Positions 1 through 10,018 of a DNA stretch of 64,000 bases are shown here, one piece after another. The position numbers and the translations under genes are program-made. The DNA lies in NCBI GenBank assembly GCA_963747255.1, contig CAVVEG010000016.1, positions 72,909 through 136,908 on the forward strand. The letters run 5' to 3'. The DNA comes from CAIYRG01 sp963747255 (GTDB taxonomy: Bacteria; Pseudomonadota; Alphaproteobacteria; Micropepsales; Micropepsaceae). Each line of letters opens with the position of its first letter. Position 1 is the stretch's first letter. Below the pieces are notes generated by a model. It did not search any database and was not told the origin of the DNA. It saw only the letters and a program-made list of their open reading frames with translations.

Positions 1-834
1 CGGTCCTTGCGGGCCGAACTCCCCAACCTCGCTTTCCTGCAGGAAACCGGTAAGGCGCTTTCCGCCGCATCTGCTGTTATTGCCAATGGCCAACAGCGCA
101 AGAACCGGCCTGAACCGGCGGAATCACCGGAACGTGCGCGGAATTATCTCTCCGCCTTTCTGGCAGGCGCCAAAGGACCGCGAAGCGAGGTCGAATCAAA
201 GGCGCTGCTTAAAAGATATGGCATCGCGGCGCCAACCGAGTTCCTCGTTCAGAGTGAGCGCGAGGCAGTGCAGGCTGCGGCGAAAATCGGTTTTCCCGTG
301 GTCGTCAAAGCAGTCAGTGCGGAGCTGCCGCACAAATCCGATATCGGCGCGGTCGCCCTTGGGAACGAAACAGCTCGGCAGGTACGGGAGGCGTTCCGGC
401 AGGTTTCGCAGGCCGCAAAGAAACAGCGGGCCCAATTGGACGGGATTCTGCTGGCCAAACAGCTTAGCGACGGAATCGAGCTTGCTCTCGGCCTGCACCG
501 GGATCCCGAAATGGGCATGGTGATCATGTGCGGCGCCGGGGGCACGGCGCTGGAGCTGGAGCGTGATGTCGCCTTCGGTGCGCTGCCGCTGGATCAGGCC
601 GCCGCGGAAGAAATGATCTCGCGTTTGCGCATCGCGCGGATGATTGCGGGCTTTCGTGGAAGCCCGCCACTCGACCGGCCGGCTTTCGTGAAGGCGCTGT
701 TATCCCTCTCGCAGCTCGCAATGGATGCGGCATCGCGGATCGAATCGGTCGATGTGAATCCATTTCTGCTGCGGCGGCGCGGCGGCGTGGCCCTGGACGC
801 CCTGATCGTGACGCGAAATCCGCCACCCGCCTGA
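1..834 (+). CDS. NDP-forming acyl-CoA synthetase, C-terminal part (5' end outside window)
   Basis: The frame is open from the first base, so the gene begins upstream of the window. About 277 residues are visible. After a linker they form an ATP-grasp domain of the ADP/NDP-forming acyl-CoA synthetase (acetate-CoA ligase) family, with KAVSAELPHKSDIGAV, a glycine-rich VIMCGAGGTALEL segment and the terminal VDVNPFLL motif. The family forms acyl-CoA from a carboxylate, CoA and ATP. Feruloyl-CoA synthetase FerA of Sphingobium belongs to this superfamily. The convergent neighbour resembles feruloyl-CoA hydratase/lyase, so an aromatic or phenylpropanoid acid substrate is a reasonable inference. Family assignment is firm; substrate is not shown. 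Confidence 0.85.
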   Translation, partial: RSLRAELPNLAFLQETGKALSAASAVIANGQQRKNRPEPAESPERARNYLSAFLAGAKGPRSEVESKALLKRYGIAAPTEFLVQSEREAVQAAAKIGFPVVVKAVSAELPHKSDIGAVALGNETARQVREAFRQVSQAAKKQRAQLDGILLAKQLSDGIELALGLHRDPEMGMVIMCGAGGTALELERDVAFGALPLDQAAAEEMISRLRIARMIAGFRGSPPLDRPAFVKALLSLSQLAMDAASRIESVDVNPFLLRRRGGVALDALIVTRNPPPA

Positions 835-842
835 TCGGCGTG

Positions 843-1679
843 TCACGGCTTTTTCCGCCTGTACTCGCCGAGGCCCGGCCTGAAGCTCTTCTCGTCCAGG
901 AACTGGCGCGTCGCTTCCGCCCGGCCCTTTTCCGGGTCGCGGTAACGCAGAGCGTCGCTTTTCGCGTTCAGGTAATCGGCCGCCTGCTGCACATCCATAT
1001 TGCGCACCGCCCGGATGCATTCCTTTGTGTAGCGCAGCGCTGCCGGATTCTTCTTCATCAGCGTATGGGCGAATTTTATCGTTGCTTCGCGCAATTGCTG
1101 GCGGGGCACGGAAAAATTCACCAGTTTCATCGCCGCTGCCTGCTTCCCGTCGAAGGTCTCCCCGGTGCAGGCGTAATACATTGCATCCCGGAAGCTCATC
1201 ACCTGCGCGACATTCCAGCTCACAATTCCGCCGGGCAGGATGGCCCAGTTCACCTCCGACAATCCAAAGGTCGCCTCATCGGCTGCAATGGCGAAATCGC
1301 AGGCGCAGAGCGGCGTGAAAGCGCCGCCAAAACAATAGCCGTTCACCATCGCGATCGTCGGCTTGGCGTATTTCGACAGCTTCTCCCAGCGCCAGTGATG
1401 CGAATCATGGCGCGCACGCGCCCGCGCTTTGGCATCGTCTTCCGTGCTGCGGAAGTACAGCTTGATGTCCTGGCCGGCCGAGAATGCCTCTCCCGCCCCG
1501 GTAATCACCACGACTTTGGTTTCGTCTTCCGTTTCGAGGTCGTCGAGCGCGCTGCACATTTCACGATGCAGTTCGGGACTCATCGCGTTGCGCTTGTCCG
1601 GTCGGTTCAGCACCACAAACGTGATCCCGTCTTCGCGCTCCAGCCTGATGCTTTTGTATTCACCTGTTCCGTTATTCAC
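843..1679 (-). CDS. Enoyl-CoA hydratase/isomerase family, p-hydroxycinnamoyl-CoA hydratase/lyase-like
   Basis: This 278-residue crotonase-fold protein has NRPDKRNAMSPELHREM near the N-terminus, the oxyanion-hole region SAGQDIKLYF, and GYCFGGAFTPL followed by FGLSEVNW. It closely resembles hydroxycinnamoyl-CoA hydratase-lyase (HCHL/Ech), which converts feruloyl-CoA to vanillin and acetyl-CoA. Compared with the Pseudomonas enzyme as I remember it, Glu143 (here E142) and Tyr75 are kept, Ser123 is Thr122, and the phenol-binding Tyr239 is Asn238, so a different substrate is possible. It starts at GTG overlapping the stop of the molybdenum hydroxylase gene (GTGA). It is the last gene of a coupled minus-strand operon and converges on the acyl-CoA synthetase with an 8-base gap. 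Confidence 0.82.
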   Translation of the reverse strand: MNNGTGEYKSIRLEREDGITFVVLNRPDKRNAMSPELHREMCSALDDLETEDETKVVVITGAGEAFSAGQDIKLYFRSTEDDAKARARARHDSHHWRWEKLSKYAKPTIAMVNGYCFGGAFTPLCACDFAIAADEATFGLSEVNWAILPGGIVSWNVAQVMSFRDAMYYACTGETFDGKQAAAMKLVNFSVPRQQLREATIKFAHTLMKKNPAALRYTKECIRAVRNMDVQQAADYLNAKSDALRYRDPEKGRAEATRQFLDEKSFRPGLGEYRRKKP

Positions 1680-4045
1680 CTTGCACTCCGCCCTTGATGG
1701 TCTGCGAATTTGGACGCCTCGCCCGCCGCGATCATTGCCACCAGCCTGTGCGGCATCAATGGCGCCTCGTTGATCCTGACCCCGAACGGCTCCAGCGCAT
1801 TTTCGATCGCGGATATCACCGCCGCGGCTGCCGGAATCACGCCGGCCTCGCCGGCGCCTTTGACACCGAGAGGATTAACCGGCGAAGGCGACGACATATA
1901 GAAGCTTTCGACCGCCGGGATTTCCGTCGCGCCGGGAAGGAGATAGTCCGCGAATGTGGTTGTCACCGGCTGGCCGGCCCGATCATATCCCATCCATTCG
2001 TAGAGTGCATTGCCGATCCCATGCGCGATGCCGCCGCGAGTCTGGCCATCCACGATCATCGGATTGATCTGAATGCCGTGATCGTGCAGCGCGACATAAC
2101 GCAGAATTTCGACGCCGCCTGTTTCGACATCGACCTCCACCTCCACGGAATGACAGGCATTGGCATAGGCCATGTGATCGCTGCGAAACGCAGCGAGCGC
2201 CTCAAGTCCGGGAGAAAATCCGGGCGGAAAACCATAACCCGGTCCACCGCGCAACAATCGTGCCAATTCGCTCAGCGCAATCGCGCGCGCCGGATCGGCC
2301 CGGGCGCGCACAAACCCGCCCTCCAGTTCGAGCTCTGGTGCCGCAAGCTGCATCAGCATACCGGCAAGATTCTTGGCTTTTTCAGCAACTTCACGTGCCG
2401 CCTGCAGGACGGAGCTTCCCGCCATGACGGTCTGCCGGCTGGCGAAACCACCCAGGCCCGCAGGAACCACAGAGGAATCGCCTGCAACGACCGTGATATC
2501 CTCCGGCTGAAGCCCGAGTTCGCTCGCGCAGATCTGGGCCAGAGCCGTCGCCAGCCCCTGTCCCATCGCCGATGCACCTGTGGAGACGGATACGCGCCCC
2601 GTGCCGCTGACGCGCACCAATGCCATTTCGAACGGTCCGCGCCCGGTGCCTTTCAGACCATTGGCGAAACCCATTCCGATATATCGGCCCGCCTGTCGTG
2701 CTTCCCGCTGACGCTGCCGGAACCGCTCCCAGCCGGCGCGATCCAGCAACATGGACTGGGTTTTTGCGTAGTCGCCGCTGTCGAAAATCATGGCCGTGCC
2801 GGAGCGCGCCTTCAGCGGCAGTTCGTAGGGCATTTTCTCCGCCGGAATGAGGTTGCGCCGCCGCAGCTCCGAGGCATCCAGCTTCAGTTCTCGCGCCGCC
2901 CGGTCCAGCAGGCGTTCAATCACAAAGGTGGCCTGCGGGTATCCTGCTCCGCGTACAGACGATACCGGGACCTTGTTGGTGTGTGCGATGACCACCTCCA
3001 TCGCGAGCGCCGGAACGATGTAGGATCCGGTGACGGAGGAAGCCGAATTATAAGGAAGATTGATGTCCTGCAGGGCGTATGCACCCTGATCATGGATGAG
3101 CCTGCCGCGCAGGCCGAGTATCCGGCCACTGCGATCCAGCGCCATTTCCATGCTCCAGAACTGGTCCCGCTCCTGCACGGCCGATATGAAATATTCCCGC
3201 CGGTCCTCCACCCATTTCAGTGGGACCTTCAGCAGTTTCGCGGCCGCCGCGACTGCAACATCTTCCGGATACACGCAGAGTTTTGGTCCGAAGCCGCCAC
3301 CGATATCGGGGGCAATGACCCGCATCGCTGTTTCGTCAATCCGAAGGAATGCACTCAGATTCTGGCAAAGATCATGCGCCTTCTGGGTCGAGGCCCAGAA
3401 AACCAGGCCATCGGTAGCGGGCACATATTCGGCGACACAGCCGCGGCCCTCCAGCGAATGAGCACTGCCGCGATGAATGAAAAATTCCTCCCGGATGATG
3501 TGGTCGGCCATGCGGATTGCCGCTTCCGCTTCGCCATAGGCCACTTTCAGCGTGTTTACGATATTGGTGGAAAGATCGCGGCGAACGAGCGGTGAGCCGG
3601 AAGTCATCGCCGCGCGTGCATCACTCACTACATCGAGCGGCTGGTACTCGACTTCGATTTTTGCTGCTGCGTCCTCCGCGACATAGCGGTTTTGGGCGAT
3701 CAACAGAGCAATCGGTTGGCCGACAAACGCGACTTCGCCATCGGCCAGCGCATGCGGCCAGAGATTTTCCCGCGCTTTGCCGCCCTGTCCCGGCTCGCGA
3801 ACCATGCGTCGCTTTGCAAGCACCGGCTCGATGTCGCGCAATGTCAGTACGGCAAAAACACCGGGCATCGCCGCAAGCGCCGTTGTGTCGATGCCATGGA
3901 TCGCGGCGTGCGCATGCGGGCTGCGCAGGAAGGCGCAGTGAAGCAACCCGGGGATGCGGATATCATCGATATAGCGGCCATTTCCGGTCAGAAGCCGCTT
4001 GTCCTCCAGCCGCGGATACCGCACTCCAATCGCGCTGGCGGTCAA
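1676..4045 (-). CDS. Xanthine dehydrogenase-family molybdopterin-binding subunit
   Basis: This intact 789-residue large subunit of the molybdenum hydroxylase family begins with the usual YPRLEDKRLLTGNGRYIDDI. It carries the molybdopterin-binding APDIGGGFGPK loop, the SSVRGAGYPQ segment, a GASAMGQGL stretch, and KGAGEAGVIPAAA near the C-terminus containing the catalytic Glu. Such enzymes hydroxylate aldehydes or N-heterocycles with water as the oxygen source. No FAD or 2Fe-2S subunit gene lies nearby, although the family normally needs both. The start is TTG at 4045, overlapping the stop of the upstream tctC. Its place between tctC and a hydratase/lyase suggests oxidation of an aromatic aldehyde or ring, which is inference. 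Confidence 0.88.
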   Translation of the reverse strand: MTASAIGVRYPRLEDKRLLTGNGRYIDDIRIPGLLHCAFLRSPHAHAAIHGIDTTALAAMPGVFAVLTLRDIEPVLAKRRMVREPGQGGKARENLWPHALADGEVAFVGQPIALLIAQNRYVAEDAAAKIEVEYQPLDVVSDARAAMTSGSPLVRRDLSTNIVNTLKVAYGEAEAAIRMADHIIREEFFIHRGSAHSLEGRGCVAEYVPATDGLVFWASTQKAHDLCQNLSAFLRIDETAMRVIAPDIGGGFGPKLCVYPEDVAVAAAAKLLKVPLKWVEDRREYFISAVQERDQFWSMEMALDRSGRILGLRGRLIHDQGAYALQDINLPYNSASSVTGSYIVPALAMEVVIAHTNKVPVSSVRGAGYPQATFVIERLLDRAARELKLDASELRRRNLIPAEKMPYELPLKARSGTAMIFDSGDYAKTQSMLLDRAGWERFRQRQREARQAGRYIGMGFANGLKGTGRGPFEMALVRVSGTGRVSVSTGASAMGQGLATALAQICASELGLQPEDITVVAGDSSVVPAGLGGFASRQTVMAGSSVLQAAREVAEKAKNLAGMLMQLAAPELELEGGFVRARADPARAIALSELARLLRGGPGYGFPPGFSPGLEALAAFRSDHMAYANACHSVEVEVDVETGGVEILRYVALHDHGIQINPMIVDGQTRGGIAHGIGNALYEWMGYDRAGQPVTTTFADYLLPGATEIPAVESFYMSSPSPVNPLGVKGAGEAGVIPAAAAVISAIENALEPFGVRINEAPLMPHRLVAMIAAGEASKFADHQGRSAR

Positions 4046-5126
4046 TTGATGGCGTGCGTGGCCTTTTCGACCACGTCCCTCGGCAAGGCATAAAGCGAGG
4101 CTACGATCGCGTCCACTTCCGGTCCGCTCTCCGGGTTGATGTCGATCATTGTTTTCTTTGCATCCGCGAGAAAGGCCGGATCCTTCATCGTATCGTCAAA
4201 TGCCTTACGCAATACGGCTTTCCGGTCGGCCGGAATCCCGGGTGGCGCGACAAATGGGCGAGCCAGCAGTTCGCTCGTCACCACGAAGTCGAGAATCTGC
4301 CGCTGTTCCGGCGTGCGCGCAAAATCGGCCGCTAGAGGAACGTCCGGCAATTCGGGATCTCTTTTCGGCGCGGCCTGCAGCAGCAGATTGATCTTCTTCT
4401 CCGCGACCCAGGTCGGGTAGCGGCTCTTGATCGTGCTCCAGGAAATCCCGCACAGCCCATCCACTTCCCCGCGCTGCATGGCGAGCGTGACATCGCTGGT
4501 GCCCGGAAAGCCGGTCGCCAGCCGGATTTTTGCGCCAAATACATTCTTGTAGAGCTTGGCGAAAATGTCCGGATCGCCCGCCGCACCTTCGCCGCCGGCC
4601 GTGAATTGCCGGCTCATGACATCGTTCCAGGTCTTGATCGGCGATGTGTTCCAGCTGATGCAGACAGTGGTGTCTTTCGTGACGCTGCCCAGCCAGGCGA
4701 ATTGGCGCGCATCGAACTTCGCCTCCCCAATCAGCGCCGCGCTCGCCATGCCGCGCGCGAAAGTGCCGATCACGCTGCCGTCTTTTGGTGCAACGGAGAA
4801 GAGATACAGCGCCGCCCTGATGCTTCCCGCGCCTGGCATGTTCTGCGGTATGAGGGTGGGATTGCCGGGAATGTGCCGGCCCATGTGCTGCGCGAGCACG
4901 CGCGCATACAGATCATAACCTCCGCCGGTCGAATAGCCGATGATAACAGGAATGGTGCGTCCCTTGTAGAATTCCGCGGGCGTCGCCGCCTGCGCGTGGA
5001 GTGCGGCGACGCGACGCCAAAGTCAGCGATCGCCAATCCGGACAACAGCCTGCCATCCCGCAAATCGCCCGCAAGCGGCGCTGCCGGTGCGATCGCCGCT
5101 GCAGGAAGATGGGCGGAGTTCTTCAT
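4042..5126 (-). CDS. TctC-family periplasmic solute-binding protein (one frameshift)
   Basis: The body (4042-4899 and a little upstream) is a tripartite tricarboxylate transporter receptor, with YKGRTIPVIIGYSTGGGYD followed by LIPQNMPGAGS. These bind carboxylates in the periplasm. The N-terminus is in another frame. An ATG at 5126 opens a signal-peptide-like stretch, and the mature frame is reached only by a one-base shift near 5005-5015. The ATG overlaps the UbiD stop (TGATG). No tctA or tctB partner is adjacent, so this is an orphan receptor that would use membrane components encoded elsewhere, perhaps those at 38.7-40.7 kb. The frameshift may be a sequence error. The long, slightly unusual n-region leaves the exact start uncertain. 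Confidence 0.75.
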
Positions 5127-6612
5127 CACGCGACTACACAAACAGCTGCGGGAATTTCGCTTTCAACGTCCGAACGCAGCTTCGCGCTGACATCCACGAC
5201 CGGTGGGAATGTACCCTTCAGCAGCTTGTCATAGGGGATGCACGCATCGACCAGGATGCGATTGTTGAAATTGCCCGGCAGATAGAGCGGATCGCGCTTC
5301 GAAGCCCAGGCCTTTTGCACCGTGTCGATATCGGTCATGCGGATCGAATCGCGTGCACATGGCCCACAGCACCTGATCGAGATCGCCTGCGTCGATATCC
5401 TCATCGACGACAACGGTCCATTTTCCGGCATAGGCTCCGCCCTGACAGGAGCAGGCGACATGCAGTGCATTGCGGGCATGGCCGGGATAGCGCTGCTTGA
5501 TCTGGATGGCGGTAAAGCGTGTCGCCGGACCAGCTTCATGGTTCCACACACCGAGCACATCGGGAATGCCGCAGGCCTCCAGAGCGCGCCAGATCTGTGC
5601 GGCGCCCTGCAATGCCCTTCAACAAACCCGTCTCGTCCACGGGCTTGTGCTGCGGCGCGCAGGTGAGGATTGGATCGTTCCGGTGCAGAATGGTTTTGAT
5701 GTTGAGATACGGACGGGGCAACCGTATCGTCGGAATAATACCCCATCCATTCGCCGAACGGGCCTTCTTCGCGAACCATGCCGGGAACGGCTTCGGCTTC
5801 GATCGCGATCTCCGCATCGGCGGGAATGGGAAAGCCGGTATAACGGTCCACGGATCACTTCGACCGGTTCGCCGCGCAGCCCGCCCGCAAAATCCAGTTC
5901 GCTGATGCCTTCAGGCAGCGGGCTTGCCGCCAGCATGAACAGCAGCGGGTCCTGACCGACCAGGACCACAACTTTCATCTTTTCGCCGCGTTCGAAATAT
6001 TTGTCGCGATGGATGCGCCCGTGTTTTCCTTCCGTGATCTGGCAGCCGATCGTTTTCCCGTCATAAACCTGATTGCGATAGCAACCGAGATTGAACCAGC
6101 CGGCATCCGGATCCTGGGTGATCACGCAATTCGCGGTGCCGATATACCTCGCCTTGTCGAGTTCGTGATGGCGTGGAACAGGGAATTTCAAAACATCGAT
6201 CGCCTCGCCTTCGATCACATTCTCCAGCACCGGGCCGCCTTTGACATAGCGCGGCGGCAGCGGCTTCATCGTCTGAATCCGCTCATGATATTGCTTGACG
6301 ATGTCGACTTTGCGTTCGCGCTCCTGCGGCAATCCGAGGGTCAGCGCAACCCGCCGAACAGACGAGAAATGCCCATACAGTGTACGGTAACCGGCCGGAT
6401 ATGCCGGGAATATCGTCGAACAAAAGCGCGGGCGCGGTACCGTGGCTGTGTTCGGTGAGCATATGGGTGATGGCGCCCATCTCTGCGTCCCAGCTTGCTC
6501 CGCTGACGCGCTTCAGCTCGCCCATGCGCTCGACCTGGTCGATCCAGCCCCGCAAGCCGCCATAGCCGCCCTGGATCAGTTTCAAACTCGTCTCGCCGCC
6601 TGCCCGGGCCAA
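5126..6612 (-). pseudogene. UbiD-family (prenyl-FMN) decarboxylase, reading frame broken several times
   Basis: Read in sequence across three frames, this gives one UbiD-type protein of about 495 residues. It starts RGWIDQVERMGELKRV. Then comes a well-kept block (5850-6330) with FPVPRHHELDKARYIGTAN and GWFNLGCYRNQVYDGKTIG, and then EEGPFGEWMGYY, which holds the glutamate characteristic of the prenyl-FMN active site. C-terminal parts include WTVVVDEDIDAGDLDQVLWA. Frame changes fall near 6380, 5850, 5740, 5600 and 5340. The start is probably TTG at 6612, six bases after AGGAG. UbiD proteins reversibly decarboxylate aromatic or unsaturated acids with prenylated FMN. It is the first gene of the coupled ubiD-tctC-xdh-hydratase operon. 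I regard the breaks as likely sequence errors. Confidence 0.75.
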
Positions 6613-6735
6613 GCCAGTCTCCTGTTCGTGCTGAATGGAATCCGCGCATTCGGACGGCGCAATTCGCGCATCATTGTAGGTGATCGTCGGGCGTAGTACA
6701 GCGAAAATCCCGTTCCACTTCAGCGCATAGCCTGC

Positions 6736-9081
6736 ATGACCCGATTTCCCGATGCCGAACGCCGGACTGCGGTCATCGGCCGCTCCTTGCCGCGTTTGGA
6801 AGATGAGCCGCTGTTGCGTGGCCAGCGGCCGTTTTGCCGACGACATCAATTTCCCGGGGCAGTTGCACATGCGGATTGTGCGGGCGCAGATTGCGCACGG
6901 CCGCATAACGTGGCGATTGACTGTGAGGCGGCGCGCGCGATGCAAGGCGTGTTCGCGATGTGGACCGGCAAAGATGTCGGACATTTGCCGCCGATCGATT
7001 TTCGTGATCCCGCAGCGGACGCTCTTAAGCCCTATCGTCAACCTGTGCTTGCCCAGGATTGTGTCCGCTATGTCGGCGAGCCGGTGGCGGCGATTTTTGC
7101 CTGCAGATCCCTATCTTGCCGAAGATGCCGCGGCGATGGTTGCGGTCGGATTGTCAGGCATTGCCCGTGTTGCTGTCGGCAAAAGACGAGCCGGGCGAAT
7201 TCGCCGCCGGGCTCTCCACCGAAGCGATGGTCCTGCGCGACGCATATGGCGATCCGGCTGCTGCGATGCGCCGGGCAGAGCGCAATCATCGAACTGGAGC
7301 TCGGCATCGGGCGGCATTCGGGCGTCCCGTTGGAGACCCGCGGGCGCGGTCGCGTTATTCGATCGCGGTACGCGACATGCTGGAGCTTTTTGGCGCAGCC
7401 AAAGTGCCACATCGCACGCGGGACAATCTCGCCCGAATTCTCGGCGCGCTAACCGGAATCGGTGCATCTCAAGGAGGGCCATGTCGGCGGCGGGCTTTGG
7501 CATTCGCGGAGAACTCTATCCGGAAGATGTGCTGGTATCGCCGCCGCGGCGATCCGTTTCGGCGTGCCGGTCAAATGGGTGGAAGACCGGCGCGAGCATC
7601 TTCTCGCGGCCAATCATTCGCGCGAACAGTTACATCGCGTCCGCGCCGCATCGATCGCGGACGGACGCGTGCTGGCGATGGAGGATGAGTTCTTCCATTC
7701 GCAAGGCGGTTATGTGCGGACGCATGCCGCGCGGGTGGTCGAACTGACAAGCAGCATGCTGACGGTGCCATACCGCATTCCCGCATTCCGCAGCACCGGG
7801 CATTTTCGCCTGACCAACAAGACTCCTGCCGCGACCTACCGCTCGCCGGGCCGCTACGAAGGCACTTTCGTGCGCGAGCGCATGATGGATGCGATCGCGG
7901 CAAGACTGGGGATGGATCGTATCGAGATGCGCCGCCGCAATCTGATTGCAAAATCGGAAATGCCTTTCGCGCGCGGACTTGCATGCGCTTGGCACGGATA
8001 TGGTGCTGGATTCTGGCGATTACGCCGGACTGCTCGACAAGGCGCTGGCCGCATTTGGATGGGAGGCGGCGGAGGCGGAGGTGCGCGTCCGGCGCGCAAA
8101 TGGGCGAAGCGGCGGGCCTTGGGGCTTGCGTGTTTCGTGGAGAAGACCGGACTTGGGTCCCAAAGATGCCGTGCGGATTTCACTCACCGATGCCGGGCGA
8201 AATCGAACTCGTGACGGGCGGCGCGTCGCTGGGCCAGGGTTATGAAACCGTGATGGCGCAGATTTGTGCCGATGCGCTCGGCGTGGATTACCGCAGACGT
8301 CACGGTCGTGCACGGCCAGACCGATCGTATTGCGGATGGCGTCGGCGCACATGCTTCGCGCGCCACCGTGATGACAGGAAGTGCGGCCTATGACGGCGCG
8401 CTCAAACTGCGCGCGCTGCTGCTGGAAGCTGCCGCAGGCCTGCTGCAGACGCGGATTGCTGCGCTGGAGATCAGGGAAGGCCGGATCGGCACGGACGGGA
8501 GATGACGCGGGGCCATCGATTTCGCTCGCGGAAATCGCGCGGCAAACCGGGACGGCGGGCTCTGCGCGGAAGGCATCCACCGCAGCGAGCACATGACCTA
8601 TCCCTATGGCGTTCATATCGCGCAGGTCGGGTGGATCGCGAGACCGGCGCGGTCACAGTCGAACGCTTTCTGGTTGCTTATGACATCGGCCGCGCGGTGA
8701 ATCCGATGATGATCGCGGGCCAGATCGCCGGCGGTTTTGCGCAAGGCCTGGGCGGCGCGCTGATACGAGGAATTTCTCTATTCGCCCGATGGACAGCCGC
8801 TGTCGGTCACCTTTGCCGATTATCTGATGCCGACCGCCTGCGAAGTGTCGAAGGTCGAAGTGCTGCTGACGGAAGATGCGCCCAGCCCGCTTAATCCGTC
8901 TGGGACTGAAAGGCTCAGGCGAAGCAGGGGTCACGGCGGTCGGCGCAGCGCTGGCCTCGGCGATCGACGATGCAATCGGGATTCCTCTCGCGGTGACGGA
9001 ACTGCCCGATCACCCCGCAGCGCCTCTTGTCTCTCATGAAAGGCGCTCGCCATTCCGGCGTTGGGCAAGGCCGCGATATAG
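6736..9081 (+). pseudogene. Second xanthine dehydrogenase-family molybdopterin-binding subunit, frame broken many times
   Basis: Joining the three plus-strand frames gives a near full-length molybdenum hydroxylase large subunit. It opens with VIGRSLPRLEDEPLLRG and continues with DINFPGQLHMRIVRAQIAHG, RYVGEPVAAI, GFGIRGELYPEDVLV, PVKWVEDRREHLLAANHSRE, YRSPGRYEGTFVRERMMD, GGASLGQGYETVMAQI, YDIGRAVNPMMIAGQIAGG and GSGEAGVTAVGAALASAID, with the catalytic Glu. At least ten frame changes are needed, about one per 150-250 bases. The last frame ends at TAG 9079-9081. It diverges from the ubiD operon across about 120 bases. Residue conservation on both sides of each break argues for sequence errors rather than decay. 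It is related to, but distinct from, the copy at 1.7-4.0 kb, and it also lacks partner subunits. Confidence 0.72.
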
Positions 9082-9117
9082 TGACGTCCGAAGGCGATCG
9101 GGGTACCGGCACATCAC

Positions 9118-9995
9118 ATGAGGAATCGGAACAGCACTGGCGTTTTGCGCTTGGCCTGTCATTCGGCCCGGTCGCCTTGGTCTCTGCCGCTGAAACCTCT
9201 TCGCCAATTCCCGATTTTTCCGGCGTGTGGGGCCGCAACACCATCGATTACACCGCGCCGGATCACGGCAAGGGGCCGGTGCAAAATATCTCCGGAAGCC
9301 GCAACATCATGATCGGCGATTTTCACGATCCGATGCTGAAGCCGTGGGCGGCCGAAATCGTGAGGCGAAATGGCGATATTGCCCGCACCGGCGCGGCTTT
9401 CCCACCGCGCACAATCAGTGCTGGCCCGAACCGCCGCCCTATATTCTGGGAAATCAGGAACTCCAGGTGTTGCAGCAAAAGGATCAGGTGATGCTGGTGT
9501 ATTCGCATGGTTCGCAGGTCCGCCATGTCCGTCTGAATGTTCCGCATCCAGCGAAACTCGAGCCATCATGGTATGGCGATTCGGTCGGCCATTACGAAAA
9601 CGGTGAACTGGTGGTGGACACGATTGGAGTCAAAGTCGCGCCGCTTTCGTCTCTGGACCGCTACGGCACGCCACACACCGAAGCGCTGCACGTGATCGAG
9701 CATTATCACATGGTGGAACAGGCAAAGCGCATACCTCCGAACCCCTGGGCACGGGTGGATTTCCGCGGCGCGGATGACGCGATCGATCGCAATTACAAAG
9801 GCAAGGTGCTGCGCGTCGATTTTAGTGTGGAGGATCCCGGCGCATTCAACAGCGACTGGTCCGGCGTCGTGGTTTACAACCGCGCGAGGGGTAGCTTTCG
9901 TTGAAGACGTCTGCGCCGAGAATATCCATGATTATATCACTGGCAGGGATTCCGCAGTGCCGACAGCGGCAAATCTCGACATAACCGGCGAATAA
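9118..9995 (+). pseudogene. Secreted protein of unknown function, frame broken
   Basis: This is a predicted exported protein of about 290 residues. It has a hydrophobic FALGLSFGPVALVSA leader, then PIPDFSGVWGRNTIDY. After a frame change near 9420-9460 it continues ELQVLQQKDQVMLVYSHGSQ, PSWYGDSVGHYENGELVVDT and YGTPHTEALHVIEHYHM. A further shift near 9890 leads to the C-terminal EDVCAENIHDYITGRDSAV. The pattern (FSGVWG, a GDSVGHYE-type core and DRYGTPHTEALHV) recurs in uncharacterised proteobacterial exported proteins often found near catabolic genes. No enzymatic motif is recognisable. The start ATG at 9118 is in a different frame from the leader, so the 5' end is uncertain. Confidence 0.6.
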
Positions 9996-10018
9996 TGCCC
10001 ACCGCCCCGCAGTAGATC

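Noticed and set aside
1694..3595. 633-residue plus-strand open frame
   Set aside because: Antisense shadow of the intact molybdenum hydroxylase gene; composition is His/Arg-rich with no recognisable motif.
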